The position numbers were made by a program, and so were the translations under genes. From the NCBI RefSeq assembly GCF_001807485.1, contig NZ_KV789178.1, positions 1 to 64,000 of the forward strand: a stretch of DNA of 64,000 nt. The letters run 5' to 3'. This document shows, one piece after another, positions 26,305 to 33,983 of the stretch (its first letter is position 1; each line of letters opens with the position of its first letter). The stretch is from Corynebacterium sp. HMSC08A12 (lineage in GTDB: Bacteria; Actinomycetota; Actinomycetes; Mycobacteriales; Mycobacteriaceae). Below the pieces are notes generated by a model that searched no databases, had not been told where the DNA came from, and saw only the letters and a program-made list of their open reading frames with translations.

Positions 26305-27465
26305 ATGAGTGAGAAGCTGACAGTCGCCGAACTTCTCGCCCGTAACGGGCGCGAACCAAGTTCTGCTGACACTGGCCGGCGTCGACGCCGTCACCGCAAC
26401 TTGGAGAAGGGCGGCGTTTCCGTTGCCGAGCTGACGGGTTCCATTCCAGTAGTCCAGACCGAGGACGATGCCGCTGCGGATAAGTCTGCAGTCAAGCCTG
26501 CTGATAAGGCCGCTCCGAAGGATGCCGCTAAGGACGCTGCGACGGCGCAGCCCGAGAAGCAGGAGAAGCAGGACCAGAAGTCCCAGCCGGATCAGCGTTC
26601 CGTAAGTCGTACCCCGGAGCGCCCGGAGGAGAAGACTGGCCAGCTTGCAGCTGCCAAGGACGCAAAGGAAGGCAAGGACTCCAAGGATGCCCAGGGCACC
26701 CAGGGCTCCCAGAGTGTAGAGGCTGAAAAGCCGACCTTCGGCGAGGTCGCGCGTGGCAAGGTGGCCGAAAAGCCGGAGGCTGAGAAACCCGAGGTCGAGA
26801 AGCCTGAAGTAAAGAAGCCGGAGGCCAAGAAGGCAACCAAGGAAGTTAAGCCGATCAAGCCTGCCGAAACGGGCAAGGCTGACAAGCCCGGCGCCGCCGA
26901 CAAACCTGGTGACGCCGACAAGTCTGGTAAGACTGACAAGTCTCACAAGTCTGACAAGCCCGGCAAGTCTGACAAGCCCGGCAAGTCTGGCAAGGCCGGC
27001 AAGTCTGGCAAGGCCGGAGTCGCAGCGGCAGCGGCAGCGGGCGGAGCTGGAGCAGTCGGCGCCGCTGGGGTTGCTAAGTCGACTGAGGCGGACGCTGCTG
27101 ACAAGGTGGGCGTCAAGTCGGGGGTGCAGGCCACCAGTGACGAGCAGGCACAGTTCGCGCAGCTCGAAGAATCCCTCGAGGACGGCGAGGTCGTCGAGTA
27201 CGAAGACGACACGATCTCCTGGCCCATGATGATCCTGCAGGCGATCCTGGCGATCGCCGTGGGCGTGGGCGTGTTCTTCGGCTTTAGCCTGATCTGGGCC
27301 AAGGCTCCGGCGGTTCTGGCGTTGGTGCTGGCCATCGCCGTGACGCTGCTGTTGGTCGGGTTGGTGCACGCGCTGCTGCGCCACCGCGACAAGCTGCTGA
27401 TGATTCTCGCCGCCGTCGTCGGTTTGGTGCTGACGATCGGGCCGCGACTGATCCAGGGGCTGTAA
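26305..27465 (+). CDS. Lys/Pro/Ala-rich membrane protein with histone-like repeats
   Basis: 386 residues. A short conserved N-terminus (MSEKLTVAELLARNGR) with a basic patch RRRRRHR comes first. Next is a roughly 200-residue disordered region made of KPE.EKPEVKKPE repeats and then K-S-D-K-P-G-K-S-type units (about 190-235). Two or three hydrophobic helices end the protein (about 308-385). It corresponds in position to the conserved membrane protein after ppx in mycobacteria (Rv0497). The repeat resembles histone H1-like tails, so cell-wall or nucleic-acid contact is possible, but its side of the membrane is not known. Repeat length probably varies between strains. Confidence 0.8.
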   Translation: MSEKLTVAELLARNGREPSSADTGRRRRRHRNLEKGGVSVAELTGSIPVVQTEDDAAADKSAVKPADKAAPKDAAKDAATAQPEKQEKQDQKSQPDQRSVSRTPERPEEKTGQLAAAKDAKEGKDSKDAQGTQGSQSVEAEKPTFGEVARGKVAEKPEAEKPEVEKPEVKKPEAKKATKEVKPIKPAETGKADKPGAADKPGDADKSGKTDKSHKSDKPGKSDKPGKSGKAGKSGKAGVAAAAAAGGAGAVGAAGVAKSTEADAADKVGVKSGVQATSDEQAQFAQLEESLEDGEVVEYEDDTISWPMMILQAILAIAVGVGVFFGFSLIWAKAPAVLALVLAIAVTLLLVGLVHALLRHRDKLLMILAAVVGLVLTIGPRLIQGL

Positions 27466-27487
27466 GAAGTCTCCTGTGATGTGAGCG

Positions 27488-27518
27488 GGGCGCTGGTTGG
27501 GGAACCAGCGCCCTTTTT
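27488..27518 (+). terminator. Intrinsic terminator before proC
   Basis: GGGCGCTGGTT pairs perfectly with AACCAGCGCCC across a 4-base loop and is followed by TTTTT. Confidence 0.92.
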
Positions 27519-27617
27519 GGGTTTTGTGGGGAACTAGCGAACATTGGGGGAACTAGAACCTGGGGGCTAAGAATGGGCGGGTAGCAGGAAGCCGCCAATC
27601 CTGGCACGCTGGTTTAT

Positions 27618-28484
27618 ATGACTCAAATTGGAATTATTGGCGGAGGAAACATCGGCGAAGCCCTGCTCGCCGGAATCGTTGCGGACACCGAAGGTGCCGC
27701 AGACGCAAAGAAGATTATCGTCGCGGATCCGTCGCAGGAGCGGCTGGACGAGCTGAAGGATAAGTACGGCATGGTCACCGCCCGCGAGGGACGCGAGGCC
27801 GCCGAAGGCACCGACATCCTGTTCATCTGCGTGAAGCCCAACATCGTCCCCATCGTGCTGGACGAGGTGGCCGAGGTGCTGGACAGCAACTCTCAGGACA
27901 CGATCGTGGTTTCCCTGGCGGCGGGCGTGACCATCAACACCATGGAGTCCGCGCTGCCCGCAGGCACCACCGTCGTCCGCACCATGCCGAACACCCCGAT
28001 GCTGGTTGGCAAGGGTGCAATCGGCATCGCTGGTGGCCGCTTTGCCGAAGAGGATCAGCTGAACACGGTGCAGGACATCATGTCCAAGGTCGGCGAGGCC
28101 GTCATCGTTAAGGAAAAGGAGCTGGACGCAGTCACGGCCGTTTCCGGTTCCGGCCCGGCATACATCTTCCTGGTCGTGGAAGCCATGATCGAGTCTGCCG
28201 TACAGCTGGGGCTCGCCCGTCCGCTGGCGGAGAAGCTGGCCATCGCCAACGTGCAAGGCGCGGCCACCATGATGTCCCGAAACCTAGCAGAGGGCGGGGA
28301 TACGCCGTCCGTTCTGCGTACCAAGGTGACCAGCCCCGGAGGAACCACTGCGGCGGCTCTGCGCGAACTGGAGGAGTCCGGCATTCGCGGAGCGTTCTTC
28401 CGTGCCATGGAGGCATGTAAGGACCGCTCCGAGGAACTGGGTGCGCCGAAGCCTGGTGCGAACGGAGCTAACGGCGATAACTAA
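27618..28484 (+). CDS. proC: Pyrroline-5-carboxylate reductase
   Basis: 288 residues. It reduces pyrroline-5-carboxylate to proline with NAD(P)H. The Rossmann motif IGIIGGGNIGEALLAG is at the N-terminus. VRTMPNTPMLVGKGA and the C-terminal catalytic region VTAVSGSGPAYIFLVVEAM and KVTSPGGTTAAAL are fully conserved. It stands alone after a terminator. A Gly/Asn-rich tail is the only extra. Confidence 0.96.
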   Translation: MTQIGIIGGGNIGEALLAGIVADTEGAADAKKIIVADPSQERLDELKDKYGMVTAREGREAAEGTDILFICVKPNIVPIVLDEVAEVLDSNSQDTIVVSLAAGVTINTMESALPAGTTVVRTMPNTPMLVGKGAIGIAGGRFAEEDQLNTVQDIMSKVGEAVIVKEKELDAVTAVSGSGPAYIFLVVEAMIESAVQLGLARPLAEKLAIANVQGAATMMSRNLAEGGDTPSVLRTKVTSPGGTTAAALRELEESGIRGAFFRAMEACKDRSEELGAPKPGANGANGDN

Positions 28485-28807
28485 GCGCGCCTGCGTCTGG
28501 TGCGTGGGCGCGAGCCCCGCCCAAATGGGGTTAATTTCTTCCCCTCTCCGAGCGGCCTCAGTGATCTTTTTAGACACAACGGTTTAACACAAATCACGCC
28601 TGTTCAATCCAGTCACGCTCGGTAACAGGCGTGGGCTTGTGGCACCTCGAGTTGCGTAGGCCACAAGTAGCAATCTGCCCTCAATGGTCACCCTTGTTGC
28701 ACATTATTCACATGGTTCACGTTATGATGGTTCGCGAGCGATCACGTGTGAAGTCCTGCAGGAGGGGAAGCCTGCAGCGCATGAGAGCGCAAAGAAAGTG
28801 ATGATCT
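28485..28807 (+). ncRNA. Structured intergenic region upstream of the HTH gene
   Basis: 323 bases without a gene. Three perfect stems lie in order: CACGCCTGTT/AACAGGCGTG (28595-28604 with 28624-28633), CTTGTGGC/GCCACAAG (28636-28643 with 28660-28667) and CTGCAGG/CCTGCAG around 28757-28778. A likely -10 element TATGAT lies at 28733-28738, between the second and third stems, so the third would be in the leader of the HTH gene. The first two adjacent stems could be a small RNA or a terminator-like structure after proC, though no T-run follows. RNA status is inference. Confidence 0.35.
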
Positions 28808-29008
28808 ATGGCTAACACCGAAAATGGAACATTTCTGACCGTCGCAGAGGTCGCCGATCTGATGCGCGTGTCGAAGATGACTGTTTACCGTCTCATCCAC
28901 TCGGAGGAGCTGCCCGCCGTACAGGTCGGCCGCAACTTCCGCGTTCGTGGATCCGCTGTTGAGGCGTACCTCGGAGCTTCCGAGTACAACCCCGGCCAGA
29001 CCGGCTAA
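28808..29008 (+). CDS. Excisionase-family helix-turn-helix DNA-binding protein
   Basis: 66 residues. FLTVAEVADLMRVSKMTVYRLIHSEELPAVQVGRNFRVRGSAVEAYL is a complete MerR/Xis-type winged HTH with the usual W-less wing. Despite the excisionase label there are no phage genes around it; a gene of this type is fixed at this location in Corynebacteriales (Rv0500A position). It is probably a small chromosomal transcription regulator, comparable in scale with BldC. Target unknown. Confidence 0.88.
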   Translation: MANTENGTFLTVAEVADLMRVSKMTVYRLIHSEELPAVQVGRNFRVRGSAVEAYLGASEYNPGQTG

Positions 29009-29025
29009 TCAGCGAGACGCAACAG

Positions 29026-29083
29026 TCCCCCATTTTCGGAGTCAGGTGGCCTGAGCCACCCGCCCGGTGATGGGGGATTTTTG
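29026..29083 (+). terminator. Terminator after the HTH gene
   Basis: TCCCCCAT and ATGGGGGA close a long stem with a nested GGTGGC-CTGA-GCCACC hairpin, followed by TTTTTG. Confidence 0.8.
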
Positions 29084-29212
29084 TTTCTGCAGGGTGCTGG
29101 GGGCTAAACTGTGGAACATTCGTGTCTACGGATGTGAAGCAACTCTTGCGCGGCAGCCCATTGTGGCAGCCCCTTGTAGCAGGCAGCGTGCATCCGAGGG
29201 CACATCTTCTCT

Positions 29213-29235
29213 ACCGCCGTAAAAGGTCCGGCGGT
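29213..29235 (+). promoter_or_regulatory. Leader hairpin upstream of bS22
   Basis: ACCGCCG-N9-CGGCGGT lies 58 bases before the bS22 start. The roughly 285-base gap between the HTH gene and bS22 has no other gene. CGGATG (29127 region) and CATCCG (29190 region) could close a larger fold. A regulatory leader for a ribosomal protein gene is possible but unproven. Confidence 0.35.
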
Positions 29236-29293
29236 GGGGGAGCAGACCTTTAACCTGAAGAGATAACTAACCGAGAGAAACGAGGCTTACCCC

Positions 29294-29395
29294 ATGGGTT
29301 CTGTCATCAAGAAGCGCCGCAAGCGCATGTCCAAGAAGAAGCACCGCAAGATGCTGCGCCGGACCCGCGTTCAGCGTAGGAAGCTCGGTAAGTAG
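29294..29395 (+). CDS. 30S ribosomal protein bS22 (AURKAIP1/COX24 domain)
   Basis: 33 residues, easily missed because of size. The sequence starts [19 protein letters not shown] and ends [11 protein letters not shown], almost identical to the mycobacterial small-subunit protein bS22, which has the AURKAIP1/COX24 domain. Fourteen or more Lys/Arg residues are expected for an rRNA-binding peptide. It sits right after the HTH gene, as in Mycobacterium (Rv0500A - Rv0500B). A perfect stem terminator follows. Confidence 0.95.
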   Translation: MGSVIKKRRKRMSKKKHRKMLRRTRVQRRKLGK

Positions 29396-29420
29396 CCTTC
29401 CGCTGCCGCATATAGAAAGA

Positions 29421-29471
29421 AACCCACCGCAGGCGCCCTTCAAAAAGGGGCGTGGCCACGGTGGGTTTTTG
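29421..29471 (+). terminator. Terminator after bS22
   Basis: AACCCACCG pairs with CGGTGGGTT, with an inner GCGCCCTT/AAGGGGCG stem, followed by a T-run. It is symmetric enough to serve the convergent HAD gene too. Confidence 0.85.
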
Positions 29472-29487
29472 CGTTCCCGGGTGAGCT

Positions 29488-30744
29488 TTAGCGCCGCTTC
29501 CGCGCCCACATGCCCGCTCCGCCGACCAGTCCCAGCAGGCCAGCCCCCGCCGCCAGTCGCGCCCCGCCGATGCGCCGGAGCGCGCGGCGCACCCGCCGGT
29601 AGTCGCGGATCTCCCAGCCGCGTTCCAGTGCCGCCTTGCGCAGCTTGGAATCCGGGTTGATCGCCACGGCCGTGCCCACGGTGGAAAGCATCGGCAGGTC
29701 GTTCACGGAATCCGAATACGCGGTGCAGCGCTGCAGATCCAGCCCCTCGTAGTTGGCCAGGGCGATAACGGCGTGCTTCTTCTCCTCGCCGTGCAGCATG
29801 TGGCCGACCATCCGCCCGGTGAAGCGCCCATCCTTCACCTCCGCCACGGTGCCGAGCGCGCCGGTGAAACCCAGCTCCTTGGCGATGATCTGCGCCAGCT
29901 GCACCGGCGAGGCAGTCACCAGCCACACCTGCTGGCCCGCCTGAATGTGCATGTCGGCCAGCTCCTTGGTGTCCGGGAAGATGCGCTCCGCGATCGTCGC
30001 CGCCCAGATCTCCTGGGCCATGTCGATAACCTCGGATTCCTTGCGGCCCTTCACCAGCGCCAGCGCCTGCTCCCGGCCGCTGGAAATGTCGTCCGCGCTT
30101 TCTTTGCCCAGCACCCGGAACTTCATCTGCACCCAAATGAAGCCCAGCAGCTGTCGGGCTGTGAAGAAGCGCCGCTTCGCTAGCCCGCGGGCGAAGAGCA
30201 GGATCGAGGCGCCCTTGATCAGCGTGTTGTCCACGTCGAAGAACGCGCCGACTCCGGCATCCTGCGGGATCGATGGGTCGGGGTGGTCCAGATGCCGCGG
30301 CTTTTCCGCCGACAGCCCCGCGCCCTCCAGGTTGGCCAGCCCGGTGCGCAGCTGGTCGCCCTCGATCTCGTAGCTGTGCGCCAGCTGATCCAGCTGCGCC
30401 TCGCTGAGCTCCCAGAGCGCCAGTGGGGCGCCGGTGCCGTACCCGACCTGCAGGTTCTGTGTCGTTGGGGTGGAGTGTTCGTGTTTCTTGGGTTGGGACG
30501 CCACCTTCTCCGGCGTCACACGCTCAGCATCGCTTGAGCGCTTCTCGCGGCGGGATTCTCCTAAACGTTCCTCCCGGAACTCGCGGAGGAATGACTGCGC
30601 AGTCAGGGACAGCGCGCGCAGGTATCCCCGCCATTCGCTGCCAATGTCGCGCAATTGCGCCAACAGGCCCGCGCGCTCACCCGCATTCCGGCCTGGGGCC
30701 GGGGTGGGGCGGTTCGACGGTTCTAGATCAGGCGCTGCATTCAC
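29488..30744 (-). CDS. HAD-IB family phosphatase (SerB-like)
   Basis: About 418 residues; the start is uncertain (GTG at 30744 or TTG at 30750). The HAD nucleophile motif is AFFDVDNTLIKG, motif II is VTASPVQL, and motif IV is YSDSVNDLPML. This gives the HAD-IB subgroup that includes SerB and 1-acyl-glycerol-phosphate-type fusions, and the gene corresponds in position to serB1 of mycobacteria. The N-terminal 140 residues are extra, charged and partly disordered. A C-terminal hydrophobic segment rich in Gly and Ala (AAGAGLLGLVGGAG) with ARKRR may anchor it in the membrane. Substrate uncertain; phosphoserine is only one option. Confidence 0.75.
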   Translation of the reverse strand: MNAAPDLEPSNRPTPAPGRNAGERAGLLAQLRDIGSEWRGYLRALSLTAQSFLREFREERLGESRREKRSSDAERVTPEKVASQPKKHEHSTPTTQNLQVGYGTGAPLALWELSEAQLDQLAHSYEIEGDQLRTGLANLEGAGLSAEKPRHLDHPDPSIPQDAGVGAFFDVDNTLIKGASILLFARGLAKRRFFTARQLLGFIWVQMKFRVLGKESADDISSGREQALALVKGRKESEVIDMAQEIWAATIAERIFPDTKELADMHIQAGQQVWLVTASPVQLAQIIAKELGFTGALGTVAEVKDGRFTGRMVGHMLHGEEKKHAVIALANYEGLDLQRCTAYSDSVNDLPMLSTVGTAVAINPDSKLRKAALERGWEIRDYRRVRRALRRIGGARLAAGAGLLGLVGGAGMWARKRR

Positions 30745-30829
30745 ACACAATAAGTTACCCCGAAAGTGCGACCAGGGCGCTGCCGAGAGCTATTAGTCCG
30801 AAGTTGTGCGGCGGGTAGCATGGAAGGCC

Positions 30830-31117
30830 GTGAACTCTGACAATAATTCCCCAGCCCAGCCCGCACGAGTGCAGCTGATCAGTCGCTCGACGTGCGGCTC
30901 CTGTGCCCGCGTGCACCAGCAAATCCTGCCCATCGCACACCGCTTCGGCACGACGGTGGAAGTGATTGAGCTGGACCGTGGTGGCGTCACCAAAGAAAAA
31001 GAGGAATTGGCACAAGAGTTCGGCGACCGCGTGCCCGTAGTGCTCGTCGACGACGAGGAGGTCGCGTGCTGGGAAATCGACGATGACGAGCTGATCGCGG
31101 TGCTGGAGCAGGGCTAG
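30830..31117 (+). CDS. Glutaredoxin-like thiol-disulfide protein
   Basis: 95 residues from GTG 30830; an earlier in-frame start at 30806 is possible. The redox motif is STCGSCARV (CxxC), and the cis-Pro loop is RVPVVLVDDEEV, giving a short thioredoxin fold of the DUF836/glutaredoxin-like type. Its position immediately before hemA is shared with mycobacteria (Rv0508). Physiological partner unknown. Confidence 0.82.
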   Translation: MNSDNNSPAQPARVQLISRSTCGSCARVHQQILPIAHRFGTTVEVIELDRGGVTKEKEELAQEFGDRVPVVLVDDEEVACWEIDDDELIAVLEQG

Positions 31118-31158
31118 GGCGCTGTTTTGCCGCTATATAGCAGCCTCGCGAACTCGTT

Positions 31159-31188
31159 TTGGCAACGGGGTGGGTTAAGGGCTACCGT
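31159..31188 (+). promoter_or_regulatory. Candidate hemA promoter
   Basis: TTGGCA (31159-31164) and TACCGT (31183-31188) are spaced by 18 bases. This is a reasonable vegetative-type promoter for an actinobacterium, about 80 bases before the hemA start. A palindrome GCTATATAGC lies upstream near 31132. Confidence 0.4.
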
Positions 31189-31202
31189 AGACACTCGTAA
31201 CT

Positions 31203-31241
31203 ACTTGGGGGTTTAGCCCCGCGCGCGGCCGTCCCCCAAGT
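31203..31241 (+). promoter_or_regulatory. Hairpin in the hemA leader
   Basis: ACTTGGGGG (31203-31211) and CCCCCAAGT (31233-31241) form a perfect 9-bp stem just downstream of the candidate promoter and ten bases before the Shine-Dalgarno AGGAGG at 31251-31256. With that spacing it could affect translation initiation of hemA, the entry step of heme synthesis. Confidence 0.45.
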
Positions 31242-31267
31242 GATCCCCGCAGGAGGCATGAAGACAT

Positions 31268-32731
31268 ATGAGTAGTAGCACCCGGACTGGTTCCGCGTCG
31301 GTGTTGCTGGTCGGACTGTCTTTTCGTTCGGCTCCGGTGACCATGCTGGAGCAGGCGACGGGCGCCGATGCGGACCTGCCGAAGATGCAGCTATCGCTGG
31401 TGGATAACGACGTGATCTCCGAATCGCTGGTGCTTTCCACCTGCAACCGCATGGAGTTCTACACGGTCGCCAACGCTTTCCACTCCGGGCTAGATCACGT
31501 GGTGGACACGATCGCGCAGTTCTCTGGGCTGGAGACCACCGAGCTGGAGCCGCACTTGTACGTTCATTACGCGGACTCCGCGGCCGAGCACATGCTGAAG
31601 GTCGCCTCCGGGCTGGATTCGATGGTCATCGGCGAACAGCAGATCATCGGCCAGATGCGCAGCGCCTACCAGTCTGCCAACGAGACCGGCACGGTCGGGC
31701 GCACCCTCCACGACCTGACGCAGCGCGCACTGCGGACGGGCAAGCGCGTGCACTCCGAGACCGCCATCGATTCGGCGGGTGCCTCCATGGTGTCTTTCGC
31801 CGTGGACCAGGCGCTGCGCTTCATCGAACCCGCACGTGCTCTTTCTTCTGTTGTGGATGACGCCCCCTCGTCCCAACCCCTCGCCGGCCACCGCGCGCTG
31901 ATTATCGGTGCGGGGGCTATGGCATCCCTGGCTTCCACCCACCTGGGCAGGCTGGGTATCGACCACGTGACCGTGGCCAACCGCACGCTGTCGCGCGCGG
32001 AGAACCTGGTGAACCACGCGCGTGAGGCGGGGGTGGATGCCTCCGCCGTGCCGCTGGACGGGGTGGCAGACTGCCTGAGTGCCGTGGACATTGTGGTTTC
32101 CGCAACCGGTGCGGTGGGCAATGTGGTCACCGAGCGGGACGTGCGCGCGGCCATGGGGGCGGCTGGCACGAAGGTGCTGATTGATCTGTCCATGCCTGCG
32201 GACATCGAGCGTTCCGTGGCGGACATCGACGGCGTGAAGCTGCTGAACATCGAGGAGCTTACAACGATGGCCGGCGACCGGGCGCAGGACGAGGATCCGG
32301 CGCGCGAAATCGTGGCCGACGAGCTGCAGAGCTTCCTGGAGCAACAGCGTGCGCAGTCCGTGGTGCCCACCGTGAAGGCCCTGCGGCAGAAGGCCGGGGA
32401 GGTCATGGCCGAAGAGCTGATGACGCTGGAGCGGCTGACCCCCGACATGTCAGAGGCCGACCGCGCGGCTGTGGTCAAGTCGATGAAGCGCGTGGTGGAT
32501 AAGCTGCTGCACACCCCAACGGTGCAGGCCAAGAAGCTTTCCGCCGGTGGCCAGCAGGTCAGCTACCCGGATGCATTGGCTGCCTTGTTCAACCTGCCCA
32601 ACGGGATGGTGGATTCGGTGACCCAGCCGGGGCAGACCGACACCAGGCCGGCCCAGACCGCGGGAACCTCTGCCCGTGCCGATCAAATTCCAAGCGCTGC
32701 CCGCATTAGCCAGGTAGCGAAGGAGGCTTAA
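31268..32731 (+). CDS. hemA: Glutamyl-tRNA reductase
   Basis: 487 residues from ATG 31268 behind a strong AGGAGG. It reduces glutamyl-tRNA to glutamate-1-semialdehyde, the first committed step of the C5 heme pathway. The catalytic Cys59 is in [11 protein letters not shown]. The NADPH fold has [18 protein letters not shown], and a C-terminal dimerisation helix region follows. A Ser/Pro-rich insert near 195-205 and a disordered Gln/Thr/Ala-rich tail lengthen it. hemC follows after eight bases. Confidence 0.95.
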   Translation: MSSSTRTGSASVLLVGLSFRSAPVTMLEQATGADADLPKMQLSLVDNDVISESLVLSTCNRMEFYTVANAFHSGLDHVVDTIAQFSGLETTELEPHLYVHYADSAAEHMLKVASGLDSMVIGEQQIIGQMRSAYQSANETGTVGRTLHDLTQRALRTGKRVHSETAIDSAGASMVSFAVDQALRFIEPARALSSVVDDAPSSQPLAGHRALIIGAGAMASLASTHLGRLGIDHVTVANRTLSRAENLVNHAREAGVDASAVPLDGVADCLSAVDIVVSATGAVGNVVTERDVRAAMGAAGTKVLIDLSMPADIERSVADIDGVKLLNIEELTTMAGDRAQDEDPAREIVADELQSFLEQQRAQSVVPTVKALRQKAGEVMAEELMTLERLTPDMSEADRAAVVKSMKRVVDKLLHTPTVQAKKLSAGGQQVSYPDALAALFNLPNGMVDSVTQPGQTDTRPAQTAGTSARADQIPSAARISQVAKEA

Positions 32732-32739
32732 GACTTTCC

Positions 32740-33834
32740 ATGTCCGCAACGTCGAATAGCGCTAATCCCGCTAACGCCACCAACGCCGCTAACTCAGCTA
32801 AGTCAGTGGCCGGTGGCGACCGCACTTTCCTGATCGGCACCCGCAGGTCCGCACTGGCTACAACGCAGACCAGCCACGTCCGCGCCGGGATGCAATCCGC
32901 TGGCTACGCCGCAGAGCTGCACTTGGTGCAGACCCCGGGCGATGCCTCCCAGGCGGCGCAGACCCCGGTCGCGCAGATTGGCGTGGGAGTGTTCACCGAG
33001 ACGCTGCGCAAGGCCTTGGAAGCCGGTGAGTGCGACGTGGCCGTGCATTCCTTCAAGGATCTGCCGACTGCTCCGGACCCGCGTTTCCGCACAGTCGTCC
33101 CGCGTCGGGTGGACCCGCGCGAGGTGCTGGTCAGCCGAAGCAACCAGCCCCTGCTGGAGCTGCCCCAGGGCGCCAAGGTGGGCACGTCCGCCCCGCGCCG
33201 CGTTTCCCAGATCCGCGCGGTGCGCCCGGACCTGGAGCTTATGCCGCTGCGCGGAAACATTGATACCCGCATGGGGCGGACGGAAAAGGATCTGGACGCG
33301 GTGGTTCTGGCACGCGCGGGCCTGGAGCGCGTCGGCCAGCTGGACCGCGCCGCCGAGTCGATCGACCCGTCCACGATTATGCCCGCGCCCGCCCAGGGTG
33401 CGCTGAGCGTGGAGGTCCGCGCGGATGACGAGGCCGCCTGGCAGGCCGTTCGCCACCTGGATCACCTGCCCAGCCACATGGCTGCCGTGGCCGAGCGCGC
33501 CGTGCTGTCCACCCTGGAGGCCGGCTGCACCGCGCCGGTTGCCGCATACTCTGAGTGGGTGGAGCAGGAAGGCACAGAAGGCACAGGAGGCACAGACAAG
33601 GGCTACGTCCTGCGCGTATTTGGTGGCGTGTTCGCCATGGATGGTTCCCGCAAGCTGGTGCGCAGCGGCGAGGCTGCCTTCGACATTCCGGATCCGACCG
33701 CGGACGAGGGATTCCCAGCAGCCCAGGAGCCCCGCTGGCGCGAGTGCATAGACGCCGCCAGGGCTATAGGCACCGACATAGGTAGAGCGTTACTCGAGGA
33801 CGGTGCCGCCGAGTTAGTGGCCGAGGCTGAATAG
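32740..33834 (+). CDS. hemC: Hydroxymethylbilane synthase
   Basis: 364 residues. It polymerises four porphobilinogens to hydroxymethylbilane using a dipyrromethane cofactor attached to Cys263 in [26 protein letters not shown] starts the catalytic core, and [11 protein letters not shown] contains the active-site Asp-loop region. Longer than the usual 310 because of an N-terminal Asn/Ala-rich extension of about 25 residues and a Glu/Gly/Thr-rich insert near 275-285. Confidence 0.95.
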   Translation: MSATSNSANPANATNAANSAKSVAGGDRTFLIGTRRSALATTQTSHVRAGMQSAGYAAELHLVQTPGDASQAAQTPVAQIGVGVFTETLRKALEAGECDVAVHSFKDLPTAPDPRFRTVVPRRVDPREVLVSRSNQPLLELPQGAKVGTSAPRRVSQIRAVRPDLELMPLRGNIDTRMGRTEKDLDAVVLARAGLERVGQLDRAAESIDPSTIMPAPAQGALSVEVRADDEAAWQAVRHLDHLPSHMAAVAERAVLSTLEAGCTAPVAAYSEWVEQEGTEGTGGTDKGYVLRVFGGVFAMDGSRKLVRSGEAAFDIPDPTADEGFPAAQEPRWRECIDAARAIGTDIGRALLEDGAAELVAEAE

Positions 33835-33890
33835 CTTTTTCTTCGGCGCGGCCCCCTGCGGCGCCCCGCCCCCTCAAACTTCACCGGCAC

Positions 33891-33922
33891 CGTGCACGTA
33901 GCCACCGGGCTACATGCGCACG
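33891..33922 (+). promoter_or_regulatory. Hairpin between hemC and hemD
   Basis: GTAGCC-ACCG-GGCTAC with an outer CGTGC/GCGCACG partial extension lies in the 149-base gap between hemC and hemD. No T-run follows, so it is more likely an mRNA processing or stability element than a terminator. Confidence 0.3.
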
Positions 33923-33983
33923 GCTGCCCCAAGCAGATTTTTCAAGACACAATTACAGACCCGACAAATTAGAAAGTTCCACT

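Noticed and set aside
28808-29008. Excisionase-like HTH gene as evidence of a prophage or integrative element
   Set aside because: No integrase, phage gene or attachment site is nearby, and the gene holds a conserved chromosomal position in related genera.
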